Both the position numbers and the translations under genes were made by a program. The notes below the pieces were generated by a model that worked only from the letters and a program-made list of their open reading frames with translations, had not been told where the DNA came from and made no database searches. From Niebla homalea (lineage: Eukaryota > Ascomycota > Lecanoromycetes > Lecanorales > Ramalinaceae), in the NCBI GenBank assembly GCA_019925105.1, contig JAHGAU010000037.1:455059-519058 (forward strand): 64,000 nucleotides of DNA. Reading direction: 5' to 3'. This document shows, piece after piece, positions 34,430 through 47,623 of the stretch (position 1 is the first letter of the stretch; the number at the start of each line of letters is the position of its first letter).

Positions 34430-37400
34430 TTAGGTTAACGGCGAGGTTTCTTAATTAAATCTTTAATTACCTTATTTATTTCCTTGGTTAAGCTAAATTA
34501 TAATAATAAGCCCGTAATTATTATAAATTTAACGGCCGCTTTAATACTTTTTTTATTAATAAATATTTAACGATAATCGTTAATTTTTACTTTTTTAATT
34601 AACCCCGGTTTAAGCTCCTTAAATAGTAAATAAGAAATTAATATATATATAACGTTTTACTTCCGTTATTTATATTTATAATTAACGTTAATCTAATTAC
34701 CGGCGTATATAATAAAGAGGAAATAAATTAAGCCGTTTTTATTTATCCGGAGTTAAATTATTAACGTATTATTACCTTTCCTTATAATCCCGTAATACCG
34801 GAAATACTTATTAATAACTTTATCGTTATTTAAAACCGGGTATTATTACCCTTAAGGGATCGATTTTTTATATTTACGTTAACGCTTTATTTATTTCTTT
34901 ATAATTTATAGGGTAATTACCGTTAACTTTACCCTTATAATTTTCTTCTTTTTTACTGTTTTTACTTTAAATAAAAGTCCGTATACTTTTACGTTAATTT
35001 CTTAAACGTAAATTAAATTAATTTCTTTTTTAATTTACTTTAATTTAACTTCTGTAAAAAAGGTAAATACCGTTTTTTTACGCCTTTTTATCTATAGTCT
35101 TTTATAGTTTTAATAAATACGTTCGTTTACTATTAATATAATTAAATTTATACTTTTTTAAGTTTTATTTAAGCGATTATTTAATTAAAAGTTAACTTTA
35201 TTAATAATATAAAAATTTCGGATTTTAATACCGGAATAAGAATTACTTTATATACTTTATTTATTACTTTTAAGTATTGGTTTTAAATTTTTTATAATTA
35301 CCGGATAGGCTTTTTCTTATATTTAAATATGCTTTTAAATACGTATTCAATAATTATTATATACGTTATCGTAAGTTTTATAATTATTTAATAAATAATT
35401 CTAGCCTTTTATAAGATAGCTTTTTACGTTAACGCCGTAAAGTAAATAAGGCCTTTTTTTTTTATAAAATTATTTTCTTTTAGATTTTTTTATATAATCC
35501 TTTTAATTTAATTTCTTATTAATTTATAAATTAAATATCTTAATATTAACTTTTAGTTTTACCGTTATATTATTTAAGTTTACCGTAATTATTATATTGT
35601 ATAGCTTTAGGCTTTTTATTATATAAATAAGCTTATATTTATATAAAATAAATTAAACCTTATATATTTTTATTTATTATAAGTAAACTTTATAAGCCTA
35701 TTTTAACTTTAAATAATTTATATAAATAAATATATTATAAATGAAAAGATAAATATTATTAATAAAGCTTTTTATTTAAACTTTTTATTTTAACTTTATT
35801 AAGTTTTTAATAAATAAACCGTTAAAAAATAAAAATAAGATTAAGGAGATAAATAACCTTTAAGGAATCTTTATTATTGCGGGCTTTATTATATTTGTTT
35901 TTTATTTTAAATTAATTAATATCGCTTAATTATTTAAGAAATTCTTTATTTAATTTATAAAGAAAGGTAAAACCTCTTTTTTCCGTAAATTATATAATAA
36001 TTTTTAATAATTTATTTTATTAAACGCCTTTATAATATTTAAGGAAAAAAAACTCGTAATATATTTTTTCTTATAGTTTTATACCGTATATATACTATTA
36101 ATTAAGCCTTTAAAAGCCGTCTCCGTTAACCGTTTTCTTTTTTTCTTTATTTATTAATTAAGGAGTAACTTATATTTTTTTACGTAATTACTTAAGATTT
36201 TTACGATTACCGTCTTTAAAACCTTCCTTAACGTATAAAGGAATATTATAGGTTTATATAATTTTAATTCTAAATAATTTAACTTAATTAATTTCTTAAG
36301 GATAATCGTTTTAACCTTTTTAAATTTACGGGGGTAATATCCTATATTAAGGTAAACTTAAAATAAGTAAATAAAAACCTTTTTAAATAACGGTATTATT
36401 ATAAATAAGAACTTATTTAATATACCGTTAAATCCGGGGGCCTTATCTTTCTTTAGTTTATTAATCGTTTTAATTATTATTTCCTAAGTTATTATTTTAC
36501 TTATTATTATTAATTTAAAATATATCGTACTATCGATATTTATTAAATTAATTTCCGATAATAAAGGAAAGAATATTTTTTTAAGAACTTTAATTTTACC
36601 GTTAAAGATATCCGTTATTATATTATTTAATCTTTTTAAAGGTAAAAACTTAAAAATAAAAATAAATTTTTTATTTTATTCTTTACCGTATTTTATTAAC
36701 TTTTAAATATTACGAAAGAAAACCGTTAAATTATATATTATAGCCCGGAAGTACGTTTACTTAACCTTCCGGATAATTCTCTTTTTTTCTTTTTAAGCTT
36801 TTTTTAACCGTTAAAACGTCTCCCGGTTTTTATATTTAATAGTTTACTTTATAAGTACTTTTACCTTTATAATCGCTTTTATATATTCCTTATTTTAATA
36901 AGTTTTAATTTTCTTAAACGGCTTTATTATTAAGATTATCGTATTAATTACTTTATTTAAAGTTTTTATTATTTACTTTATAAAATAATCGATTTATTCT
37001 TTATTATTAAGCTAAAAGAGCTCCGTTAATTAAGATATTACTTTTACCGCCTTTATAAATACCTTAGTTTCCTTAACCGTTTTTTACGTTTATTTAAACG
37101 GTAAAAGCGGAATCGTATTAACGGATTAATTTAAGGTTATTTATATTAAGACGTAATTTAAACCGTATTTTAAATTCTTTTAAAGTTTATATATTATAAT
37201 TAAGTTAATAATATTTTCTAAGTTAAATATTAAGTTAATTATAATTTTAAATTTATAACTTTCTTATATAATAGCTTTTTTTAGCGTTAATAACGTAAAA
37301 TTAAATTATATAATAATTATTAATAGCTCCTTAAATTTAATATAACTAATTATATAACCTTTTTTATTTTATTAAGCGTAATAAAGATTAAACTCCTTTA

Positions 37401-37835
37401 TTAAGAGGTACTTATTAAGTACGGTTATAATATCCTTAAATAACGGGATTATAAAAGGTCCCTTTTTATTAATTAATAACGGATTATATATATTATAAAT
37501 ATTTAAATTACCCTTAATATATTTTTCTTATATAATCTAAAGTATATATAAATTCTTTCCGTAATAAATAACGTTTTAATTATTTATATTTAACCTTTTA
37601 TTAATAAAGAAATACGTTTATATTATTTTATTACCTTTAAAGGTTAAATAAAAATTATTTCTTAAGTTAATTAAAGAATAAGTATACGGATTATATAATA
37701 ATTCTTATATCGTTATAATATTAATATCCTTTATTTCCTTAAATTTAAATATTAATATTATAACTTTAATTACTTTTCCGTATACGTTATATTATATTAC
37801 CCTTAAAAGCGTAAATATATTAAATATTAATGTCC
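34430..37835 (-). pseudogene. L8 ORF2 (endonuclease + reverse transcriptase), decayed
   Basis: Collinear with L7 ORF2 on the opposite strand. Active site at 35755-35766 (minus) is F-I-N-N followed by I-Y-L. No frame is open for more than a short distance. Confidence 0.75.
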
Positions 37836-39710
37836 GTCAGGCTTTCCTTATTAACTTTTATTTATATAAACGGTTTTTTCTTAAAGTTAAACGTTATTTA
37901 TTTTAATTTTCTTATTATAATAATAATCCCGGTCGGACGGTTAATTTTAAAGGTTAATATCGTTATAAGTTTCCTTTTCTTTACGTTATTAATTATTACG
38001 TTTTACCCTTTTTTATTTAATAAGTTCCGTTTACGTTTTAAAATTGTCTTTAATTACCTTATTAATTTAAATTTATACGAGTTATAGTACCTTAACCGCT
38101 ATCTTAATCTTCTCATATTAAGTCTCCTTCGCTTTTACCCTATACCGTAAGTTTTACGCCAAGTAATTACTATTATTATATACTATATATTTTAACGCGT
38201 TTTTCATTAAACCCTTTACTATTAAATTAACGTATTTATACGTATTATACTTTTCAATATATACCGCGTACTTCGTATTATTAAGGTACCTTATAATAAT
38301 ATACCCGTACCTTTAATATTTAAAGTATTAATAGATATCTGTTACCCGGTTTTAAGGCCTTATTAATTTAAGGGACCCACCCTTTATTACCCCTTTATTA
38401 AAGATATTATCGTATATCCTTATTAACGTTACGCTTAAAATAACCGTAAAGTATCTCTTTATATAATTAACGGCGTTTAATTTTTTTATTATAAAAAGGA
38501 GATTATAATCGATAATCTTTAATTTAAGGTAAAAAACCATATTCTTTTTCTTTATCCGCTTTAAGGTAGCTTCCCCTTCCTCCCCTATAAACCTTATTAA
38601 ATATATCCCGTTTATCGCGATAATAAAGGATTACTTTAATACCTTTATTATTTTATACCCCTTTTTATTAATTTATCTTTTTAACTTCTTTAATCCCTTT
38701 TTCGTTTTTAATAAGGTTATATTAAGGAAAATATCCCCACTTTATAGCTTATATATTATAATAATTTATTTTATTAACGGCTTTTCCGTTATTTTAAACA
38801 TTTTTATTAATTATAGCGGATTTACCTTTACCGTTATATTCCTTTTTTTTTCGCCCGATAATTATATAATTACTGTTTTTACCTTCCTTAATATTACCGT
38901 TTTCTTTTTTATTTTTATTTCCTTTACCGTTAACGCTAGCGTTACCTTTATGGCTTTTATTATTTAACTTATTCCTACTTTTTTTTAAAAAGTTTCTTTT
39001 ATCGCTTTTTTACTTTATATATATTTTTTTTATTTTTTTTCGCTTCCGTCCGCTAACGTTTTTATTGCTGCTTTTTAAGTTCCGCGTAGCCTTTTTAACT
39101 CCTTTAAACTTTTCCCTATATTTATATAAAAGTTTTTTATTTTTTATAATCTGATTTATAGTATTAATTAAATCTTTAATATAATGTTTTTTTATATAAT
39201 TATAAGGAGGCTTTTTAACGCCCTTACCGTTTCCTTTTTTATTGCTTTTCTATTGTATATTTAGCGGCTATTTTTTTTTATAATTTATTCTTATTTACTT
39301 AATATTTTTCTGTCTTTTTTTAATTTTTTCTTAATTCATATATACTTAATAAAGCCTTTTACGCCTCCGCTTATCCTTTATCCGTCCCCGCGTACCGTTC
39401 TCGTTCTTTTCGTCCTTTATTTATTACCCTTAATAATAATATTTTCACGCGTTATATACGTTCCTTTACGCGTATCTTATTAACTATAAATTCCCTATTT
39501 GATTTAAGGCTTTTTTATCTTATATTTATCGTATCGTTTATACGATTTATTATTATTCTTATTAACCTAGGCCGCTTACCCTTCCTCCCCCTTTATCTTT
39601 ATTATTACTCCGCTTCCGCTTATCGTATTTAAGGTATTATCCTTATTGTTACTTAAGCTATACACGCGTGCATCATTTTTAACCTCTGGGGTCCCGTTGT
39701 TCGTCGCCAT
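37820..39710 (-). pseudogene. L8 ORF1 (gag-like), decayed
   Basis: Starts MATNNGTPEVKND (minus strand), then a basic region and mutational stops. Left end by comparison with L4. Confidence 0.7.
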
Positions 39711-39737
39711 CCTTCACTTATTATTCAGCTATATAAT

Positions 39738-40515
39738 ATATTAATTATTTTATTTAATACTTTTATTACTTATTTTATAAAGAGGTTAATACAATTTTTA
39801 TTATTTAACTAAAGAAGCTTTATTAATTATATTATTATTTCTTTTATTTTTATATATTTTAACTTCCTTAATCGTTTTTTACGCCCTTTTTATTAATATT
39901 AACGGTATTATGTTAATTAATTAATTTAAGGTTATTATATTAATATATAATTTAAGTTATATTTTAAGTCCTTTCAAGGCTTATATACCGTTAATACATT
40001 AATAATCCTCTTTATATTGAATATTAAATTAATTATTATCTTAAATCCCCGGTTCTTTTACGTTATAATATTTTAAGGTATTAATAGTGAAAGGTTAAAT
40101 GTTACGGTGGTCGTTAATAGATTTTTTAACTTAATATAATTAATTATAGGGCTTTCTTTATTCTATATATTATACTAAAAGTTAAAGTCTCTTAATATAA
40201 TATATTTATTAAGTGAAAATACGATATTTTTGGATAATATAATAATATCGTTAAAGGCTTTATTTTATTAATTAACGGTAAGTTATATATATTATAAATA
40301 CTTAAGCTACCTCCCGTATTCCCTTCTTATATAATCCGGAGCGTATATAGATTTTTATTATAGTAAAAAACGTTTTAATTATTTATATTTAACTTCTTAT
40401 TTATAAAGAAGTACGTTTAAGTTATTTCGTTTCCCTTCAATATTAAATAAAACCCTTTATCCGGGTCAATTAAAGAATATATATACGGCTTATATAATAA
40501 CTCTTATATTATTAT
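39738..40515 (-). mobile_element. L3 piece 4 (endonuclease/RT junction)
   Basis: Matches L5 16660-17440. It begins with the right duplication of L8 and ends with ATATTATTAT (40506-40515), the left duplication of L9. It continues at 46321. Confidence 0.85.
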
Positions 40516-40537
40516 GAATGAAATTACTATAAAGAAA

Positions 40538-42400
40538 ATGGCGACGAACAACGGGACCCTAGAGGTTTAAAACGATATACGCGTATATAACTTAAGTAAC
40601 AGTAAGGTAAATACCTTAAGTACGATAAGCGGAAGCGGAGTGGTAATAAAAGTAAAAAAGGTAAAAGGGTAAACGGCTTTTATTAACGGAAATAATAATA
40701 ATTTATATAGATAACGTAATACCCATATAATAAAGAATTCTTAAATTAAATAAGGAGCTTATAATTAATAATACACGCGTAAAGAAATATATATAACGCG
40801 TAAAAATAACGTAATTATAAAAGGTAAATAAAAGATAAAAGAAAAAGGGATAATACGCGGCGACGGATAAAAAATAAATAAAGGCGGAGAAGGCTTTATT
40901 AAATATATATAAATTAAAAAGAGCCAGGTAAGAATAAAAGAATATCGGGTAATTAAGGATAAATTATAAAAAAAAAAAAGTAACCGTTAAACGTATAAAA
41001 AGAATATAATAAGGGAAAAAACGGTAAGAACATTAAAGGGTTTTCTTAAAATTAAATAAAGGATATTATATTAAAAACTTAACCGATATTATAAATTAAG
41101 TTATAAGGGGTAAAAGACTTTTACGTAAAAATAAAGGCGGGATTAAAGGATTTAAAAAGGTTATACGGAGCTTAAAAAGCGATAATAAAAATATTAGTAA
41201 AAGGAAGCGAAAGGAATTAAAAAGGTTATATATAAAATAAGGGAACGACGGGAAAAATTTTACGGATAAAAGTAAGGATAAGTTAAGTAATGAAAACTAC
41301 GAAAATAACGTTTATATCGGCGGTAAAAAAAATAAAAATCAAGGAAAAAACGGCGGTATTAAAAAAGGCGAAGATAATAACTATATAGTTATCGGGTAAA
41401 AAGAAGAAGAATATAACTATAAAAACGAACTTTTTATAATTAATAAAGGCGTTTAAAATTATTAAAAAGTTATTAATAAAGTAAATTATCGTAATATATA
41501 AACTATAAAGTAAAAATATCCTTCTTAATATAATTTTATTAAAAGCGAAAAAAAGCTTAAGAAATTAAAAGGATAAATTAATAAAAAAGAATATAAAACG
41601 GTAAAAATATTAAGGTAATTATTTATTATCGTAATAAATAGAATATACTTAATAAGGTATATAGGAAAGGAAAAGGAGGTTACTTTAATACGGATAAAAA
41701 AATTATAATCTTCCCCCTATAATAAAAAGGCTAAATACTTTTAGCCGGATAAAAAAATACTTTATAATTATTTTAAGCGTAACGTTAATAAGGATATATA
41801 ATAATATCCTCAATAAAGAAATAATAAAAAGGGGGTCCCTTAAATTAATAAAACTATAAAACCGAACGGTCAATATTTATTAATATTTTAAATATTAAAA
41901 ATATAAATATATTATTATAAGGTACCTTAATAATATTAAGTATATAATATATGCCGAAAAATATAATACGTATAAACATATAGGCTTAATAATAAAAAAC
42001 TTAATAAAAAATATATTAAAATATATAATATATAAGAATAATAATTATTTAACGTAAGACTTATAATATATAGTAAAGGCTAAGGAAACTTAACGTAAGG
42101 AAATTAAGATAACAATTAAGGTTTAACGTTATAATTTATATAAATCTAAATTGATAAAATAATTAAAAATAATTTTAAAATATAAGCGGAGCCCGTTAAA
42201 TAAAGAAGGATAAAACGTAATAATTAATAACGTAAAGAAAAAGAAGTTTATAACGATATTAACCCTTAAAGCTAACCGCTTAACCGGGATAACCGTTATA
42301 ATAAAAAAAACTGGGGTAAATAACGCTTAACCTTAAGGGAAAACAGTTTATATAAATAAAAATTAATAAAAAGAACTTAATAAAAGTTAATATATAATAT
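40538..42400 (+). pseudogene. L9 ORF1 (gag-like), decayed
   Basis: Begins MATNNGTL-type, then stops. The knuckle region near 42010-42060 reads K-Y-I-I-Y-K-N-N-N-Y-L-T, again Tyr where Cys and His are expected. Right end by comparison with L4. Confidence 0.7.
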
Positions 42401-45400
42401 ATTTATACTTTTAAAAATAATATAATATAACGTATATAAAGAAATAATTAAAATTATAATATTAATATTTAAATTTAAAGAAATAAAAAGTATTAATATT
42501 ATAACGATATAGAAACCGCCGTATAATTTATATATATACTTTTTAATTAACCGGGGAGATAATTTTTATTTAACCTTTAAAGGAAATAAAATAATATGGA
42601 TATATTTCTTTATAAATAAAAGGTTAAATATAAATAATTAAAATATTATTTATTATAAAGGGAATCTATATATATTCTGAATTATATGAGAAGGAAATAT
42701 TAAAGGAAATTTAAATATTTATAACGCGTATAATCCGTTATTAATTAATAGAAAAAAACTTTTTACAATCCCGTTATTTAAAAATATTATAATTATACTT
42801 AATAAGTACTTTTTAATAAAAGACTTTAATCTTTATTATATTAAATAAAACGAAGAAGAATATATAATTAATTACATTAAATTTAAAGAGTTATTAATAA
42901 TTATTATCTAGTCCGACCTTACGTTATTAATATTAAAAGGGATTATAATATAAAAAAACCGAAAATTTAAGATTATAATCGACTTAACATTTAATTTAAA
43001 AGGTATTATTAATACGGTAATTATATATAGGCTATAAAAGGACTTAAAATATAACTCGGATTATATATTAATATAAATAACCTTAGATTAAACCGTTAAT
43101 ATAACCTTATTACCACCGGTAAAAAAAGCGTAAAAAAAAATTTAAAAAAAAATTTATATAAAAGCGGAAGAAATAATAATATAATTTACGGACCTCCCTT
43201 AATTAAATAATAAAGACTATATTAACCTTTTTATAAAGTAAATAATAAAAATATTAAATAAAATAGTTAATAAAATAATCCCGTTAATAAAGCTTTTTTA
43301 AAGAACTAAAACTTATTAAAATAAAGGGCATATAATTATAACCGTAAAAACCAAAAAATTAATTAAATAAGCTTCTAAGTATAAAAATTAAAAAATACTT
43401 AATTAATTAAAAATTACTTAAAAAAAAAAGAAAAGACTATTAAAAAGATTAAGTAAATATACTTTCAATTTACGGTATATAATTTAACGGTCTTACTTTA
43501 TAATATTTAAAAAAAATTAATAAGATATAATAAGGAATAAAGTAAAAAATTATAAAGTTTATTTTTAAATTCCTACCTTTTAAGAAATCCGATAATATAT
43601 TAATTAATATCTTTAACGGTAAAATTAAAACCCTTAAAAGAACATTTTTCCCCTTTCCGTTAAAAATTAATTTAAATAATATTAACGGTATTATATATTT
43701 TAACCTTATATTAATAATCAAAATAATAATATAAAATATAGTAATTAAACAATTAAAACAATTAATAGATTAAAGAAAAGTAAAGCCCCGGGGTTAAATA
43801 AAATTCTTAATATATTCTTATTAATAATGATTTTACCGTTTAAGAGGGTCTTTATTTACCTTTTTTAAATATACTTTAAGGTCGGTTATTATTTACGTAA
43901 GTTTAAGGAAATAAAGATAATTATCCTTAAGAAGCTTATTAAGCCGGATTACTTTAAAGTAAAGTTTTATAAATTTATTATATTCCTTTATACGTTAAAA
44001 AAAACTTTAAAAACGGTAATAATAAAAATCTTTAATAATTATATAAAGAATTATAAACTTTTCTTTAATTAATAAATAAAAGTAAAAAGAAATCGGTTAA
44101 TAGAAATAACTTTTAAAAAATTAATTAATACTATATATACAGTATAAAATTACGGGAAGAAATATTTTATAAGTTTTTTTTCTTTTAATATTATAAATAC
44201 CTTTAATAAAATAAATTATTAAAAATTATTATATAACTTAAAAAAGAAAAGGATATTACCCTTCTTAATTAAATAAATAAAGAGTTTTTTAAATAACCGA
44301 GTTATATCGATTAATTTAACATAAAAAATAAACTTAATAAAGTTTATTATAATAAAAATTCCTTAAAGATTGCTTATTTCTTTTACATTACTTTTATTCT
44401 TTAACGGTTTATTAATTAAGGAATTTATTATATTAAAATAAAAGATTAAAGTTAAAAACTTTATTAATAACGTTTATTTTTTAGCTTATAGTATTTTTAT
44501 ATATATAAACTATCTAGAATTAAAATAAGCTTATAAAGTCTATCTTTAATAAATAAGATTTTACGGGGTTTAATTCGTATTATGTAAGTATAAACTAATT
44601 TATATAATTAAAAGCTTAAAACTATATAATATAATAATTATAATAAACTTTAATAAAGTTATAATAAAGCCAGATATTAATATTAAAGTCCTTAACCTTT
44701 AAGTAAATAAGAAGCTTAATTAAAAGGATTATATAAGAAAAATCCAAAAAAAATAACTTTATAAGCCAGGGGCTTTACTTATTTTGCCGTATTAATATAA
44801 AGAGTTATATTATAAAAAGCTTAAACTATTTATTAAACCGTAATAAAATTAACTATAATATACGTTATAGTTATTTAATATATACTTAAGGGTACTTTAA
44901 GGTATAAGAAAGAGTTTATTTAAATATTATAAAAAGTCCAGAACCGGTATTTAAAAGTAATTAACGATATTTATAAAGTAATTTTTATCCCGGTATTAAA
45001 GTTTAAGGTTTTTATATAGTTAATTAAGGTTTTATTAAGTTAAATAGTCGCTTAAATAAGGTTAAAAAGATATATATACTTAATTACGATAATAGGAAAC
45101 GGGTAAATCCGTTAAAATCTTAATAAGCCTTAAATTAAAGGGAGTAAATTAAAGATATTTATCTTTTTTCTTATTAAGATAAAGTAAGAATAAGTTAAGA
45201 AAAAAATTAACTTTATCGGTATCCCGGAAATTAATTTAAGTATATATAAATTCCCATTAAACATAAAAAAAAATAAAATTAAAAGGATTTAAAAAGTAAA
45301 AGTTATAGTAATTATTTTATAAGTTATAATAATATAAATTAAGCGTTAACGGAGGTATAAAGACTTTATACTTTAAGGTTATTATTATTTAACTTTTAAC

Positions 45401-45830
45401 GATAAAAAGATTATTAATAAGTATTTCCGTTATTATAATATTATAAAGAAGGGTAATAACGTATTAACGATTTAACTTTTAACGGGTAAAAACGGTTTAC
45501 TTTATTTCTTATTTATTATATATATTAAAAGTTAAAGAAATGCCGGATATAAATATAACTAAAAAAAGTAAAACGTTATATACGTTTTTATTTCTTATCC
45601 CCTATTTACGAAAGTTAAGTTAAAACTTATTATAGAAGTTAATATTTATAGTTATTATTAAATATTATTTATAAAATAAAATATCCGGGTAATTATTAAG
45701 TTTATAATATTTATTAAATTATTATTATAGTTTAATTTCGTTATAAAAATAAATAAGGTTATTAAAGACCTTATAAAGAAAATTTATTACCGGTTAAAAA
45801 GAAAAAGAGAAACGGAAACTAACTATATTA
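42390..45830 (+). pseudogene. L9 ORF2 (endonuclease + reverse transcriptase), decayed
   Basis: The endonuclease start region is about 42410-42500. The RT block VIIIKIF/KPDYFKVK is near 43910-43975. The active site at 44460-44471 reads F-I-N-N-V-Y-F-L-A-Y. Ends are approximate. Confidence 0.75.
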
Positions 45831-46320
45831 ATTATATAAACCGGAAAACATTTTTTATAACCGTAAAAATATAATAATAAGTATTTATTAAAAATCCTTA
45901 AAGGAATTAATAATAATAATAATATAAAAAAATATATATTAAATATATAAATATTAATAAGGATATTTAGAGATATTACGTAAGGTTAAAATAATATAAA
46001 TATATAAAAGAGCAAAAAAAGCAATAAACTTAAAAATAGCCTTTATAAGGATACGATCGTAATATTATGGATTTTCTTAAGGAAGTTAAAATATAAGAAG
46101 TATATAAATAAATTATTACTCTTTAAACGGTTATTAATATCCTTTACCTTAAAGGATAAAAGGTAAAGGCCTGGTAAACGCCGGTTTTTACTTTAACGTT
46201 ATAAGTATCAGGTTTTTACGGTTATTAATAAAGCTAAAAGGCCGCGTATTAAGGAACGCCGGAATTAGCTTAGCTAGACCCGTAATATAAATCAATCAAT
46301 CAATCAATCAATATTATCAT

Positions 46321-46752
46321 AATATGGACGTTTTTTATTTTTTTAAACTTAAATACCGGTAATATTATTTTAATTATTTTATTACGTATGGTATATTATA
46401 TTATTCTTAAAAGTATTAATATATTATATATTAATTTCCGTTAAAACTTCCCCGTTAACTTCTATTTAATTACCGGCCCTTTATTAAAATTAAGCATTAT
46501 TTATCCCGCTTTCTTTATAGTCACCGTTATTATTTAAGGCGGCTAAATTTAAGGATTAATATTATAATAGGCTTCTTTTTCTTATACCGTTTGTTATAGC
46601 TTTTTACCCGTTTTTATTTAGTGAACTTTATCTTTATTTTAAAATTATTTTTAATTAATTTACCGGCTTAAGATTTATAAAAGTTATATTACTAGATTTT
46701 AATAATTATTTTAATTTCCTTACGTTTAATTTCTTTAATTTTTATTAAGTAT
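46321..46752 (-). mobile_element. L3 piece 5 (ORF1/ORF2 junction)
   Basis: Matches L5 17440-17875 and ends abruptly near 46752. The remaining ~1.5 kb of ORF1 with the ATGGCG start is not found in the window, so the L3 5' end is either truncated or lies beyond 64000. Confidence 0.82.
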
Positions 46753-46754
46753 CC

Positions 46755-47373
46755 TGTGATAAGGGCCGTGCTTGGAATGAGATCACAAGGGTATGTATTG
46801 ATCGAAAGAATAACTATAAAGAGTAAAAGTATAAATGTTGATTAAAAAGGCTTTTTATCAATATGCTCCAAGCTACCTTACCTTTTATACCTAATAACCG
46901 GGATAGACGACCCGAATAAATCGCTTATATATTATTACCGCAATACTTATAATTTATCTATCAAATTTATTACTTAATAGCCCTTATAAGCCAGTATACT
47001 TATAATATTACCCTTCCTTTTTCCTAAATATCGACCGCAATATTTAAATATATACTAATCGTTATAAGAGCTAGGGAATACAGGCGAGGTTATACCGTTA
47101 TAAGTAATAAGTAAAGAAAGATACGATATCGTAGGTACCAAGATAAATAATATGGTATACGATAAATAGCCGGTTCGTATACTCTTCCCTAAATAAATTA
47201 ACGTTTAAGTCGTCCTTACCTTTATAATCGATTATAAGGATTCAGATTATATAAGTATTAATGGTGGAATTTGGCGATTACGTTAACCGTATATTTAAAC
47301 TCGTTTTTATCGGTATTATATTATTTGAAATCTAGATTATATTTAGCCTAGTTAACTTTATATTATAAAGCTC
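46755..47373. other. Less-mutated island of unknown nature, possible LTR start
   Basis: About 620 bp that keep CpA/TpG sites, unlike their surroundings. It opens with TGTGATAAGGGCCGTGCTTG and, 33 bases in, ATCACA, the inverse of TGTGAT. TG at the breakpoint of L3 is what the edge of an inserted LTR element would look like. I could not find the matching end or a second copy. The longest open frame I noticed is a 24-codon one at about 47260, which I do not take as a gene. Confidence 0.45.
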
Positions 47374-47623
47374 AGAAAAGATGAGAAGAGATGAAAGAGT
47401 AAAAGTAATGAAATAGCAGGTAATAATAAAGTGCAATTGAAGATGGGCCGTAGCCCTTATATAAGTTGGTAAGGTATAGGTTGTTTATTATAATAATCCG
47501 TTATACCCTTTTTTTTTAAGTATATATAAATTGATTCTACCCTTAATTAGTTTTTTTTAATATTTCCCTTCCTTTATATATTTATCCGCAAGTTTTATAT
47601 CTTTTATATTCTTTTCCTTTTTA
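47374..47623 (-). repeat. LTR-like terminal repeat, copy 3
   Basis: Same length and orientation as the copies at 2971 and 10111. It keeps AGAAAAGATGAGAAGAGATG at the start and is less mutated than copy 2 in its left half but more in its right half. No partner LTR is found to its right within the window. Confidence 0.75.

Larger units (their letters stand above)
33948..39710 (-). mobile_element. L8: full-length Tad1-type LINE
   Basis: Tail from about 33948, ATG at 39708-39710 (minus). A perfect 14-bp duplication ATATTAATTATTTT lies at 33934-33947 and 39738-39751. Twenty-seven bases (39711-39737) between ATG and duplication are unlike those of other copies except for TGAAGG next to the ATG, shared with L10. 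It is the copy closest to L10 in sequence. Confidence 0.92.
40538..46312 (+). mobile_element. L9: full-length Tad1-type LINE
   Basis: ATG at 40538, tail (ATCA)n at 46290-46312. The duplication is ATATTATTAT (40506-40515) against ATATTATCAT (46311-46320), one C/T difference. Twenty-two unshared bases (40516-40537) precede the ATG. It is the only full copy with a C-to-T change in the conserved 5' block (CCCTAGAGG for CCCCAGAGG). Confidence 0.92.

Noticed and set aside
37830..38087. 85-codon plus-strand frame
   Set aside because: Antisense to the ORF1/ORF2 junction of L8.
46755..46787. TGTGAT...ATCACA as a complete 33-bp foldback element
   Set aside because: No duplication around it and the less-mutated sequence continues for another 580 bp.
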